Shown here: one piece after another, positions 53,188-62,439 of the stretch
How positions within the stretch are numbered: the first letter of the stretch is position 1
Layout: every line of letters starts with the position of its first letter
Assembly (NCBI GenBank): GCA_016934255.1
Contig: JAFGTG010000481.1
Span: forward strand, 1 to 63,363
Direction: 5' to 3'
From: Sedimentisphaerales bacterium
GTDB taxonomy: Bacteria; Planctomycetota; Phycisphaerae; Sedimentisphaerales; Anaerobacaceae
Length of the DNA: 63,363 bases
Made by a program: the position numbers and the translations under genes
The notes under the pieces: model-generated
What the model saw: the letters and a program-made list of their open reading frames with translations, nothing else
What the model was told of the DNA's origin: nothing
Databases searched by the model: none

Positions 53188-54279
53188 ATGAAGCACGCCC
53201 CTTTCCTGCATCAAGAGCGAAAAAGAAGTTCCGGTCAATCCGAACAGGTCAAGGATTTCTCGGTTTTTGACTTCAACTACATTCCCGAAGAGCCTCTTCT
53301 GCGAGATGAAGGCAAGCTTCTCATCAAGGAGATGGTACGTTTCGAGACAACCGGCATCGCGACCCACCAAGCAGTACTCGGGGCCAAAGGCTCAGGTAAG
53401 ACTTTGAAGGTCAGATATCTCGAGACACTCATTAACGCGGAGACGAGACTCAATGTTATCTACGCCAATTGTCGCCGGCATAATACCAGCTTCAAAATAT
53501 TCGCCCACTTCTTAGGAATCCAGCCCAGAGGCCTCAGTATGAGTGAACTCTATAATCGATTCTGTCAGAAACACCAGGTAAAAACCGTTGTGGTACTCGA
53601 TGAGATCGATTTGATGAGTCCGAAGGACAAACGCAGAGATATACTCTACTTTCTGAGTCGTAGCGAGAGGCCATACATGGTGATTATGCTGTCCAACAAC
53701 TACCGGGTACTCCATGAACTTGACGATTCAACGATGAGCAGCCTGCAACCCAAGACCATCTGCTTCAGACACTACGATGCACACCAGATCCAGGCCATTC
53801 TGCAAGACAGAGCTAAGTAGGGCCTTCGTCGGCACGACGAGACCACATTAGCCAAGATTGCCGCCCTGACGACCAAGAGGGCCAACTCAGATGCCAGAGT
53901 TGCCATCAAGACGCTCTTCTATGCTACGACAGAGGCGAACCAAGACATTGAAGTATCCTTCGAGCAGGCCCGGCAAGACATCATCGCTGAAATGATCAAT
54001 AACCTATCGGATTCCCTGCTCGTGATTCTCCAGGCCATAGCCACAAGTGGCTCGGATTTTGCCAAGAAGATATTCCAGAGGTATCGCCATATCTGCACGA
54101 GCCTTGGCGATAAGCCATTCAGCTACGTTCACTACTACGCCAATCTGAGCTACTTGCAGAGCATGGGCCTGATCGCTCTGATCTCGACAAAAGTCGCCTG
54201 CACTTATGCCAATCGCTTGTTGTTAACCTTCGATGAATCAGTGCTTGAACCCATTCTTCGATTGCGATTCGGCAGTTAA
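53188..54279 (+). pseudogene. Orc1/Cdc6-type replication initiator (AAA+ plus winged helix), in-frame TAG
   Basis: A 363-codon frame with the architecture of archaeal Orc1/Cdc6 initiators, which bind origin boxes and load the MCM helicase. FDFNYIPEEPLLRDE matches the typical N-terminal entry; Walker A is GAKGSGKT (65-72), Walker B VVVLDEID (134-141), sensor 1 is at IMLSNN (166-171), and ICFRHYDAHQIQAILQDR is the usual link to the lid. After TAG (53818-53820) the frame goes on in register with GLRRHDETT, a sensor-2-like SDARVAIKTL, and a C-terminal winged helix (YLQSMGLIALISTKV). One base change would restore it. Repeat boxes flank the gene on both sides. Related AAA+ ATPases of mobile elements (for example TniB-like) lack this winged helix, so I favour Orc1/Cdc6. 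Confidence 0.75.
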
Positions 54280-54306
54280 TACGGTCAGTGAAGTTAACAC
54301 GCTTTT
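54274..54306 (+). repeat. ORB-like repeat box R2
   Basis: AGTTAATACGGTCAGTGAAG followed by TTAACACGCTTTT overlaps the stop codon of the Orc1/Cdc6-like gene. It contains two direct half-copies, AGTTAATACG and AGTTAACACG, 18 bases apart, and is the most complete box of the family. Confidence 0.6.
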
Positions 54307-54335
54307 GTCTGACAGGGCCGGTTTTCTATAGTGTG

Positions 54336-54354
54336 TGTGGAGTTAACACGCTTT
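54336..54354 (+). repeat. ORB-like repeat box R3
   Basis: TGTGGAGTTAACACGCTTT, same orientation as R2 and 49 bases downstream, next to the AT-rich segment. It lacks the leading half-copy. Confidence 0.55.
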
Positions 54355-54483
54355 GTGCATTTTACTTAAGGTAGTATGTTTCTATTTCTGTTGTCACTGT
54401 CCAGTGGTAATTCATTTGCGATATTAAATCCTTCTATATTGAAAATATATATTGATATAACAAACGAAGAAGAAAGAAAGGCG
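54355..54483. other. AT-rich candidate duplex-unwinding region
   Basis: Between boxes R3 (rightward) and R4 (leftward) lies a stretch of about 130 bases that is visibly AT-rich, most of all at 54421-54466 (GATATTAAATCCTTCTATAT, then AAAATATATATTGATATAAC). No credible gene is present. An AT-rich segment between inverted origin boxes beside orc1/cdc6 is the plan of archaeal replication origins. Confidence 0.5.
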
Positions 54484-54500
54484 AGCGTGTTAACTCCACT
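54484..54500 (-). repeat. ORB-like repeat box R4 (inverted)
   Basis: The minus strand reads AGTGGAGTTAACACGCT, identical to the R3 core over GGAGTTAACACGCT but inverted, so R3 and R4 face each other across the AT-rich segment. Confidence 0.55.
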
Positions 54501-54512
54501 CTCTCTACTCTC

Positions 54513-54542
54513 AATTAACGCGGTCGGTGAGGTTAATGTGCC
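54513..54542 (+). repeat. ORB-like repeat box R5 (divergent)
   Basis: AATTAACGCGGTCGGTGAGG followed by TTAATGTGCC aligns with R2 over its full length (AGTTAATACGGTCAGTGAAG / TTAACACGC) with several transitions. It is the most diverged copy. Confidence 0.45.
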
Positions 54543-54557
54543 TGGTGACTTTGCCTG

Positions 54558-54591
54558 ACGCATAAACTCCCCACCACCAGAGTTTACGCGT
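54558..54591. terminator. Hairpin right of the repeat boxes
   Basis: ACGCATAAACTC and GAGTTTACGCGT form a 12-base stem with one mismatch around a 10-base loop. No T-run follows, so it could be a terminator, a regulatory hairpin or the edge of the adjoining insertion element. Confidence 0.4.
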
Positions 54592-54697
54592 GACATGGCT
54601 ATTCAAATAGCTCCAGTTGAAATCTACTCTCCCGTTTTCACCTAAAACCGACACATTTATAAACTCAGGCCTCTCTTAGGTCTCCTGAGGTGATAAA

Positions 54698-55413
54698 ATG
54701 TCAAGAGGAAGACCTCCGATTTGTCCCAACTGCGGAAGTAATCGAAGCCCAAAAAAAGGCGTTCGGAAAACCAAAACGTTGGGAGAGCGAAAAATCAGGC
54801 TCTGTAAGAGCTGTGGAAAAAAATTCACGCCCAAGAAGCCTTTATCCAGCAGTACAAAGATCTAAAGGAAAACAAGCATCCAGATGATCCTATCTACTTT
54901 GCTGATGCGGCTCATCCACAGCATAACAGTGTTCCGGCTTATGGCTGGATCAAAAAGGGCCAGGAGGCCGAAATCAAAGCTAACTGTGGCCGTCAACGAT
55001 TGAATATCAACGGTGCGATTGATGTCGTCAGCTTTCAGGTGCTTGCACGTTTTGATGATATGATCAATGCGGAATCGACAATCAATCTATTCAAGCAGCT
55101 TGAACACAAACATCGCAAAGCAAAGACAATTTATGTCATTGCGGACAATGCCAGATACTATCGTTCTCGGGATGTCAACACCTATTTGGAGACCAGTCGA
55201 ATCAAGCTGATATTCTTACCGGCCTACTCGCCCAATCTCAACCTCATCGAAAGACTATGGAAACACTTCCGCAAAGTCGTGATGCACAACAAGTATTATC
55301 AAAGCTTTGCTGATTTTACCAAGGCCGCCGAGGCATTCTTTTTAAATATCAAAGAGCATCGCAACGCGTTATGCTCGTTGCTTACAGAAAACTTTCACCT
55401 TTTCTCAGCATGA
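54698..55413 (+). pseudogene. IS630-type transposase remnant fused out of frame to a zinc-ribbon N-terminus
   Basis: From about 54836 the plus strand encodes the DDE domain of an IS630 family transposase: AFIQQYKDLKENKHPDDPIY then FADAAHPQHN (first Asp), YVIADNARYY (second Asp) and YSPNLNLIERLWKHF (Glu), ending at TAA 55413. The N-terminal helix-turn-helix part of such transposases is missing. Instead, another frame starting at an ATG with a good site (54698) gives GRPPICPNCGS and CKSCGKKFTPKK, a two-knuckle zinc ribbon that stops at 54865. The catalytic triad is intact but no single start leads into it, so the element is probably dead after an internal deletion. Terminal repeats were not identified. 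Confidence 0.7.
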
Positions 55414-55654
55414 ACCGGACAAATTCAATTGAGACAGGTATATATCAAGAGAGGTGAATCTCCACAAATAAGACGAGAGGGCCCGTCGGTTGTGCGGGGC
55501 GTTCGCTCCCATTCTCCATCAAACCGCCTCCCGGCTGGCGCGGGTTGAGGGCAGAATCGCCTACTCCTTTGCCCCATGCTTACGCAAAAGTTCTACGATT
55601 TCGGTGTGTCCTTGTTGCTTGGCCAAATCCAGAGGCGTTTCGCCTTGGCCACCT

Positions 55655-57928
55655 TCAGCATTCACATAGGCGCCGCTCTTGATAAGCAGTTCGAACTAGA
55701 TCTCTTTGACCCCTGAATACCACGAGGTGAAGCGGTGTCGCTCGTCTTCTTTCATCCTTGGCATTTACATCAGCGCCTCCAGAGATCAACGTTTTAATCA
55801 ATAACACCCTATCTGCAGTAGACAATCCATTCACCCTGATTGCTAAATGCAGCAGTGTATTTTCTCTTCCTACCTTGGCGTTTACGTCGGCACCTTCTGC
55901 GATAAGTTGTTTGACCCGTTCAATGTCCCCTTCAGCCACGGCTTCGGAGAGTGACTCGGCTGGTTTGGATTTTCTCAAATCGTCAGTAGGTTTATCTGTA
56001 GCTCCGTGCTTACGTAGAAGTTTGCCGATTACGGTGTAGCCTTTGTTTCCCGCAATACGAAGGGGCGAGATACCTTCGTTATTTATTGCATTCACATCGG
56101 CTCCTTTACCTAGAAGCAACTCTACGACATCCTTCTGGTCGTTGGCAACAGCATTCATTAGCGGTGTCCAATTACCTCTGTTCCTTGCATTGACGTCAGC
56201 GCCACCATTTAATAGTAGCTCTACGACGTCCATCTGGCCTCTCTGACAAGCTAAATGCAAAGGTGTATGGCCAGAATTGTTTTTTACATCGATGTCTGCA
56301 CCTTTGGAAATAAGCAATTCGACAATATCTCTTTGACCGGTTGCGGCAGCCACATGCAGTGGCGTCGCGCCGCTTTTATTCTTTGTGTGTATACCGGCCC
56401 CCTTATTTATGAGATACTCAGCCACCTTTCTATGACCCGTGGAGGCCCAGTGCAATGCTGTCATACCGTCCGGCGTTCTTGTATTAACATCCATGCCTCT
56501 TGATTCAAGCGATTGGATTTGTTCTATATCACCAACCGCTGCATAATCATATAATGTCATCATTTCCTCTGTATCACCCAGCTGATTTGCTTGCTTGTAG
56601 AAAAGCTCAACGATTTCTGTGTAATGGTTTTCTTTGGCTATTCCTATAGCCGTGCGGCCGCCGCTAGTTCGTGCTCTGAAGTTAGCACCTTTGGTAAGAA
56701 GCAGATCTACTATGTCATTTTGACCTGTTGCAGCCGCCACGTGCAATGGCGTTAAACCGTTTCTCTCCTTAGTGTTTATATCAGCTTTTTTGGCGATAAG
56801 AAGCTGTGCCACCTCTTTCATTCCCATTTTGGCAGCCAGATGCAGTGGCGTCAAACCGTCTCTATCCTTAGTGTTTACCACAGCCCCTTTGGTGATAAGA
56901 AACTCTGACACCTCCCTACTGCCCTTCTCAATTGCTACGTACAATGGCGTTTCACCTCTCCACTTCACATTGATGTTGGCTCCTTCGGCGACGAGCAATT
57001 CTGTGATATCGCGGCGTCCCCTGTTAGCAGCACAATGAAGTGGTGTCCAAGGACCTGCGTTCACGTCAGCCCCTTGGGTGATGAGAAATCGGATGATATC
57101 CAAACGCTCTTTTTCTATAGCAGCCTTTAATGCCGTATGTTCCCCCGCATTGATATCAGCCCCTTTAGCAAGAAGCAACTCAATCATTTTTAGACTGCTG
57201 GCATAAGGTGCCTGCTGTAAGGCGGTCCAGCCGCTCCCGTTGTCGATCTTTGCTCCATACTCAATTAGGTATTCAGCCATGGCGATATCGTCTTTATCTA
57301 CCGCCACATACAATGGCGGCCATTGTCCCGCATTGACATCCGCGCCCGCTTCAACGAGTAGCTTGACTACCTCTATTTTACCGGAACCGGCTGCATAGTA
57401 TAATGGAGTGTTCTCTGCATTCCATAAGGCAGTACTTGCCTCTTCTTCTTTGGTATTGATATCGCCCCATTCGGCATTGACATCCGAGCCTTCAGCAATG
57501 AGCCGTTTGACTTGGGCAATGTCCCCTTTTTCTGCAGCCTCAAAAAGTGATCGATTCTTTTTTGCTTGTTGAACACGTTCCATCATAAGTTTTGTTGATG
57601 GGATAATTGTACTCGTCGGATACTCATTGAGAACCGTCTGAAATGCGGATAATGCGGCATCAAACTCGCCCATTTCAAAATACGATTGTCCTATCCAATA
57701 TTGCGCATTCCAGGCAATTTTACTATTCGGCGACGAGCCGATTACTTTCTCATATTCGACAATCGCAACATCGTAATCGCCACGTTTGACCAATTCATTG
57801 GCTTTTTCGAAGTGTTCTTCAGCCTCTGTGGTCCATGATTCGTCATTTGCGTAGGATAAACTAGACAACCCGGGGAAGATCATTACAAACAGGCATACGG
57901 CTATTGAAATCAAGCTTACCCTCTTCAT
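55655..57928 (-). CDS. Exported TPR plus ankyrin-repeat protein, 3' end frameshifted
   Basis: A 757-codon frame with a signal peptide ([20 protein letters not shown]), a TPR-like region (about 35-120; [20 protein letters not shown]) and then some sixteen ankyrin repeats (typical unit [20 protein letters not shown]). The product is probably periplasmic or secreted and acts by protein binding. The frame ends in a nonsense tail ([11 protein letters not shown]). Removing one base near 55693 restores [20 protein letters not shown] and a final repeat ending at TAG 55561, so a one-base insertion has cut the last 45 residues. It follows the anti-sigma-like gene with a 4-base overlap, which suggests it is part of that sigma operon. 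Confidence 0.85.
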   Translation of the reverse strand: MKRVSLISIAVCLFVMIFPGLSSLSYANDESWTTEAEEHFEKANELVKRGDYDVAIVEYEKVIGSSPNSKIAWNAQYWIGQSYFEMGEFDAALSAFQTVLNEYPTSTIIPSTKLMMERVQQAKKNRSLFEAAEKGDIAQVKRLIAEGSDVNAEWGDINTKEEEASTALWNAENTPLYYAAGSGKIEVVKLLVEAGADVNAGQWPPLYVAVDKDDIAMAEYLIEYGAKIDNGSGWTALQQAPYASSLKMIELLLAKGADINAGEHTALKAAIEKERLDIIRFLITQGADVNAGPWTPLHCAANRGRRDITELLVAEGANINVKWRGETPLYVAIEKGSREVSEFLITKGAVVNTKDRDGLTPLHLAAKMGMKEVAQLLIAKKADINTKERNGLTPLHVAAATGQNDIVDLLLTKGANFRARTSGGRTAIGIAKENHYTEIVELFYKQANQLGDTEEMMTLYDYAAVGDIEQIQSLESRGMDVNTRTPDGMTALHWASTGHRKVAEYLINKGAGIHTKNKSGATPLHVAAATGQRDIVELLISKGADIDVKNNSGHTPLHLACQRGQMDVVELLLNGGADVNARNRGNWTPLMNAVANDQKDVVELLLGKGADVNAINNEGISPLRIAGNKGYTVIGKLLRKHGATDKPTDDLRKSKPAESLSEAVAEGDIERVKQLIAEGADVNAKVGRENTLLHLAIRVNGLSTADRVLLIKTLISGGADVNAKDERRRATPLHLVVFRGQRDLVRTAYQERRLCEC

Positions 57929-58824
57929 TTTTGCCTCTTTTCGTTTTCCGCGCTGATCGATTGCGCCAGGTCCACTAATTGTGACATGTCAATATTACCA
58001 ATCAAAACATAAGAGAGAGCATCATCTCTCCATACCAGAATCGTTCCCCCCACTTGTCCTTTGCTGCAGTACAAGGCATATTCCCTGTAGTCTTTGGGCT
58101 CAAGCCCAAGTTGCCTGCCTAAAGGTTGTTCAAACAAGGAGAGAGTATGTATGCCGTCCGTATAAAGCAGATGCAGGGCATCTCGGCCTTCAATCCTCCT
58201 GACTTGATCGAGTCTATAGCCGGGATCAAGCCACGAAGGTGCGATCAGGGTAAATCCGGAGGTTGCCCTCGCTTCTGAAAGTGTCAGTGTGTGTCCATTA
58301 GAAATTACCGGATTTTCGGGCAGACTGATTTTACGTTGGGATGAGGGGCCTCTGACAATTATGCCAGGACGCATATATTCTGGATGACTATCCAGAATTT
58401 CATAATACAGGATATCATGTTGGTTCACTCGCATTTGTAAGGGCCGTAGTACGGGCGGATTTAGAGATGCATGTTGGGCCACGATATCTTGATGTTCTCT
58501 GAGATACAGATTGATCGGGGCTGAATCACCACTATTAATAACAGCCGCATCGCGATGGGTCAGCTCATCTCTAAGGTCAAGGACTTTTATGGATAGAGCA
58601 AAACAGGCCATCCAGGAGGAAATGACAATAAATAACAAGGCCAAGCGACCCGCTTTAATCCCCAATGCGATTCTCCATAGTGTCGGCTCAGATAGAGTGG
58701 ACTTCCGGTTTTGCGTTCTTTCATAGACCAACAAGGCCGCATTCATAATCTGGCTGTTTTTCTCCGGACTAATGGAGACTTTTGCCTCTTTCCATACATC
58801 CCTTATTTCTTCGGGGGGTCTCAT
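57925..58824 (-). CDS. Membrane-anchored anti-sigma-factor-like protein
   Basis: A 299-residue protein: a cytoplasmic N-terminal part of about 70 residues, one transmembrane helix (LALLFIVISSWMACFALSIK), and a periplasmic C-terminal domain. The latter includes ATSGFTLIAPSWLDPGYRLD and GGTILVWRDDALSYVLIGNI, resembling the sensor part of RseB/MucB-type or DUF4367-like proteins. It overlaps the ECF sigma gene upstream by four bases, the usual arrangement for a sigma / anti-sigma pair, so it probably holds that sigma factor at the membrane until a signal arrives. No zinc-binding HxxxCxxC motif is seen in the cytoplasmic part. Confidence 0.7.
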   Translation of the reverse strand: MRPPEEIRDVWKEAKVSISPEKNSQIMNAALLVYERTQNRKSTLSEPTLWRIALGIKAGRLALLFIVISSWMACFALSIKVLDLRDELTHRDAAVINSGDSAPINLYLREHQDIVAQHASLNPPVLRPLQMRVNQHDILYYEILDSHPEYMRPGIIVRGPSSQRKISLPENPVISNGHTLTLSEARATSGFTLIAPSWLDPGYRLDQVRRIEGRDALHLLYTDGIHTLSLFEQPLGRQLGLEPKDYREYALYCSKGQVGGTILVWRDDALSYVLIGNIDMSQLVDLAQSISAENEKRQK

Positions 58825-59387
58825 TGTCTCATCTCACTTCTTAATGACGATCTCAATTTATCAATTCCATATCGGTATCTGCTTTTCACCGTATTAACTG
58901 GAACGTTCAGTGATTTCGCTATCATCCCCAATTTCATTTCTCCCTGAGTATGTAATACAACAACTTCTCGTTGTTCTGGCGGCAACGCTGTTAGTGCTGA
59001 AGTCACTTTCCTCAACTGTTCACTCAACATGATACCATTCGTCGGATCATAGAGTGTTGATGGAATGTCGTCAGCTTCCTCTAAGCTTGAGAATCGGCGT
59101 TTTCTTGAACGAATATGGTAACGTACGCGATTAGCGACACATTTTGCCAAGTATCCCTTTAAGCTCCCAGTCAGCGAGAAACCATCTAAATGCTCTGCAA
59201 AATAGACAAACGTATCCTGCACAGAGTCTTCTGCAATGTTCACGTCATTTGAAAGAGCAATAGCCAATATCAATAGACGGTTTCTATACTTCTGATAAAT
59301 TCTACAAAAAGCGGCACGGTCTCCATGTCGCGCCCCAAAGACCAGATACCTATCTGCGATTGGGCCCACTTTATTACTCCATAGCAA
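58821..59387 (-). CDS. ECF-type RNA polymerase sigma factor
   Basis: A 188-residue sigma-70 family protein with only regions 2 and 4. Region 2 includes NIAEDSVQDTFVYFAEHLDG and SLKGYLAKCVANRVRYHIR (promoter -10 recognition and melting). Region 4 has ALPPEQREVVVLHTQGEMKL and the helix-turn-helix SLNVPVNTVKSRYRYGIDKL for the -35 element. It is the first gene of a coupled leftward operon with the anti-sigma-like protein and the ankyrin protein. Target promoters unknown; autoregulation is common in such operons. Confidence 0.92.
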   Translation of the reverse strand: MLWSNKVGPIADRYLVFGARHGDRAAFCRIYQKYRNRLLILAIALSNDVNIAEDSVQDTFVYFAEHLDGFSLTGSLKGYLAKCVANRVRYHIRSRKRRFSSLEEADDIPSTLYDPTNGIMLSEQLRKVTSALTALPPEQREVVVLHTQGEMKLGMIAKSLNVPVNTVKSRYRYGIDKLRSSLRSEMRQ

Positions 59388-59715
59388 ACAGCCGTCATTA
59401 ATATAGCACCGTAAGTTGTCTTTAGGGTCTAAAGAAAATCATTTTTTTCTACCAGATAAGGAACGGATTGCCGGGCGGACCGGGAAAGGACGGTTTCTTG
59501 CCGATAATATGTTTGCCAAACGAAGGTTCTTTGAAATGACAAATCGAGCAACAGGGAGGAGTGCTTATTATTGTTGGTGCAAACTGTTTCTCAGGTTTTT
59601 TCGATTCCGCTGACCAACGACTCCCCTGTCCGTTGCTCATATACCAGTCGGTTAGTCAGGAAAACGGAATTCGGATCTGCGTATAGGCGACTATTTCCGT
59701 AAGAAAGCAAATCAT
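59388..59715. other. Intergenic gap between the two sigma operons
   Basis: About 330 bases. A minus-strand frame at 59449-59640 carries a single CSICH (a CxxCH haem-type motif) in a proline-rich context, but it has no ribosome binding site or recognised family and I do not call it. The segment probably holds the promoter of the first sigma operon. Confidence 0.35.
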
Positions 59716-61644
59716 CTACAATCCATCCACCTCTGTAGGCGGCAGGAAGTTTTCGATCACCCAGTATTGATACTGTTGACAGTTGACGACAAAAGCAATA
59801 GCATCACCTTTGGGCGACCATTTGGGCCTCCTCGCCTGAGCATATTCTCCAACATTGGATATGTCGCATATCTTAAATGGCTCATCATCAATCGGAGCAC
59901 ACCAAACCTCACTTGTTGTATCGGCCGTGAACACAATATGACATCCATCCGGAGCCCAATCAAAGATGCCGAACGAATTGTCTTTCAAGTGAAGAATTTC
60001 TTTGGTTTCTTGCCCATCTATTATTGTTGCCAGTATTCTTCGACCGGCCTTATACGTGACCGAACGCCCATCAGGTGCAAAAACAGCCCGCCTGATTCGA
60101 TCCTTGAATTCCCTTTCCTCTACTGGACGAGTAAGCCTTTTCAATCTTCCGTCTTCAACATTTACTATATAAATATCGGAGTCGTACACGGGATATACGT
60201 AAGCGATAGCCTTGCTATCCGGCGCCCATGTAGGATGGACATGCGGTATTCGCGTGTCCAGCGGCACCAGTAGTCTTACTTCACCAGTTTTAACCGTTAC
60301 TAGAAAGATCCCCGATCTCTTCTCTCTGTTCTCACCAGAAAAAGCAATATATTTACCATCGGGTGACCAGGAGATTCCATGACCTCTGTTTTGAATCTCA
60401 GGCAATGATATCTTTCGTATCGTCTCACCGCTATCGCTGGAAATGAAACTCAATTCCCATCCTTCTTGGCGGTCTATGACGGCAATTTGCTCCCCATCAG
60501 GTGACCAGCAGTGCATTGCCATACCGCCTGACCGCACCAGTTGGCGGGGCTGACCGGTGGCCTTGCCTGTTTTCGGGTCTACTGGCAAAACGAAAATTCC
60601 TCCGAGTTCGAAACCGTTTCGATAGGCCAACTGTCCATTTTGCGACCAATTGAAGAACTGCATCTGTTCGACATCGGGGAGTATAGGAGAAGGAGGACCA
60701 ACAAATCGATCACCTTCAATTCGTAATGCCCATAGGTCTTGGCGCAAACGACCGACACCTTTCTGCACCCCCGTGAAAACGATGTAAGTGCCGTCAGGAG
60801 ACCACATCGGTTGGAGGATTTCACCCGGAAAATCAGTATATTTCGTGCGGCCTGGTCCATCTATCTGACGCAAGTTTAGAATGTACTTATTAACTTCTTG
60901 AGTGATATAGGTAAACCATGCTCCATCTGGGGAGAAAAAAGTTGAAGGCCGTCCTTGGATCTTCTCGGCCAGTACCGTTTCTTCCTTGGTTTCCAGATTG
61001 ACCAAGACCTGAGATTGAACACCTGAGTTGGGAATGCTCACACCTAAAATCCATTTTCCATCGGGTGACCAATCTGCTAGCCAGAAGGCATTAGGGGGAT
61101 CTTCCAGCAGCGTTCGTGTCTTCCCCGTTTTCCGTGAGACCGCTATAAGGGCTGGCTTTTCTTGCCTAAGACCTGCAATTGCGATTTCACTTCCGTCATC
61201 CGACCAGACAACAGGACCGTAGCAATGCTCACTAAGATTCCGTTGTTCCCCGGTCGCTGTATCAATGATGACTAACTCAGAGGCCTGTGTGATACCGGCA
61301 AAGTACTTCCCATCTGGAGAAAGTGCCTTACCATTGTAGTAAGGAAAATCTACCTTTTCGATTGGGCTTATCCGGAAGATGGTGATAAAACGTTTTATTA
61401 ACTTCGTGGCACCATAGCTCAGAGGCAGCAGAACCATAATGGCGATTGCAGCCACCGCGGCGAGTTTAGTCATTCTGCTTTTCATAATTATTCTCCAAAT
61501 ATTCGGCTCGTCTGAAGCCAAATGCTCTTGTTGGTATTCTTCTACTGTTCTTAAGAAACTGTCGAGAGCCTTGTCATATGCCTCATCGGTGGCCTTATAA
61601 CGCATCTTCTTGACCAGCTTCTTGACGCGCTCTGCAAAAATCAT
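59716..61644 (-). CDS. Membrane-anchored PD40/TolB-like beta-propeller protein
   Basis: A 642-residue protein. Residues 1-55 are a cytoplasmic segment (KKMRYKATDEAYDKALDSFL), residues about 58-75 a transmembrane helix (LAAVAAIAIMVLLPLSYG), and the rest a propeller of PD40/TolB-type repeats, each with a WSPDG-like signature (KWILGVSIPNS preceded by WSPDG; WSPDGTYIVFTG; WSPDGKYIAFSG; WAPDSKAIAYVYP). It is coupled by a 4-base overlap to an ECF sigma gene, so the cytoplasmic segment is a likely anti-sigma part and the propeller a periplasmic sensor. Operons of this make-up are characteristic of Phycisphaerae-like planctomycetes. Confidence 0.82.
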   Translation of the reverse strand: MIFAERVKKLVKKMRYKATDEAYDKALDSFLRTVEEYQQEHLASDEPNIWRIIMKSRMTKLAAVAAIAIMVLLPLSYGATKLIKRFITIFRISPIEKVDFPYYNGKALSPDGKYFAGITQASELVIIDTATGEQRNLSEHCYGPVVWSDDGSEIAIAGLRQEKPALIAVSRKTGKTRTLLEDPPNAFWLADWSPDGKWILGVSIPNSGVQSQVLVNLETKEETVLAEKIQGRPSTFFSPDGAWFTYITQEVNKYILNLRQIDGPGRTKYTDFPGEILQPMWSPDGTYIVFTGVQKGVGRLRQDLWALRIEGDRFVGPPSPILPDVEQMQFFNWSQNGQLAYRNGFELGGIFVLPVDPKTGKATGQPRQLVRSGGMAMHCWSPDGEQIAVIDRQEGWELSFISSDSGETIRKISLPEIQNRGHGISWSPDGKYIAFSGENREKRSGIFLVTVKTGEVRLLVPLDTRIPHVHPTWAPDSKAIAYVYPVYDSDIYIVNVEDGRLKRLTRPVEEREFKDRIRRAVFAPDGRSVTYKAGRRILATIIDGQETKEILHLKDNSFGIFDWAPDGCHIVFTADTTSEVWCAPIDDEPFKICDISNVGEYAQARRPKWSPKGDAIAFVVNCQQYQYWVIENFLPPTEVDGL

Positions 61645-62188
61645 TTTTCCATCTCACTGTTAAGCATTGCCTTGAGTTCATTCAATCCGGCTCGATACCG
61701 AACATAGGCCGTTTTAGTCGATACGTTCTGAAGCTTGGCAATTGTCTTGAACCTCATCTGCCCGTGCAAACGAAGTACAACCGCCTCTCGATGTTCATAC
61801 GGGAGTTGATCCATCGCACAACGCAGTTTCTGCATCTGCTCACTCTTTATAACCAGTTGGACGGGCCGGGCCAATTGTTATTTGCTATTACGTATCGCGG
61901 GTTGCTCAGCGTGTCTGTTTCTTGTCGCTTTTTTCGCATGAGATTACGTGATTTGTTTGCGACACAGGTCTTTAGATAGCCCGCCAGGCTACTTCTTACC
62001 TCAAATGTGTCCAAACTTTGCAGGAAAGAGACAAAAACATCATGCACAACATCTTCGGCAGCACTTTTGTCGGCCAAGAGGTTGGCGGCCAATGTCCGCA
62101 AATCGCTTTCATATTTTTCATAGACCTGCCTGAAAGCGGCCCGGCTGCCGTGCTTACATTTCCATACGAGCAGTTTGTCTCTAACCAT
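61641..62188 (-). pseudogene. ECF sigma factor, one-base frameshift between regions 2 and 4
   Basis: The first frame (from 62188) encodes region 2: AAEDVVHDVFVSFLQSLDTF and SSLAGYLKTCVANKSRNLMR, then runs into NNNWPGPSNWL and a stop at 61847. An overlapping frame supplies LARPVQLVIKSEQMQKLRCA followed by region 4, LPYEHREAVVLRLHGQMRFK and NVSTKTAYVRYRAGLNELKA, to the stop at 61641. Adding one T at AATTGG near 61878 joins them into a standard ECF protein of about 182 residues. Its stop overlaps the start of the PD40 protein. It may be a real null allele, a sequencing error, or less likely a programmed shift. Confidence 0.8.
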
Positions 62189-62439
62189 ATTGGTTTAGCC
62201 CGTTTCGTAACACAACGATCGATCGTCTATGAATTAGGACAAATTGACATGATGTTTTTTACTCAGAAATCTACTTTTTTTCCGAAATAAATCACTTTGA
62301 GTGATGAGAGGGCATGGCCGAGCCAGTAACCGGTCATCTTGGGACGAGAACACAGAGCAATCATGAGCCACAAAAGGTCCTCAGTCGGTTTTCCATCAAC
62401 CGCAGCGCCCCCTCGGCTGTCACGAGGTAAGATAGTCAT

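Noticed and set aside
8911-53820. Stop-codon reassignment (for example TGA or TAG read as Trp) to explain the in-frame stops
   Set aside because: TAA, TAG and TGA all occur as interruptions, and all three also end many normal genes here at expected positions, so a changed code does not fit.
59449-59640. Minus-strand 63-residue frame with a CxxCH motif as a cytochrome c fragment
   Set aside because: Single motif in a proline-rich context with no start signal or haem-protein features.
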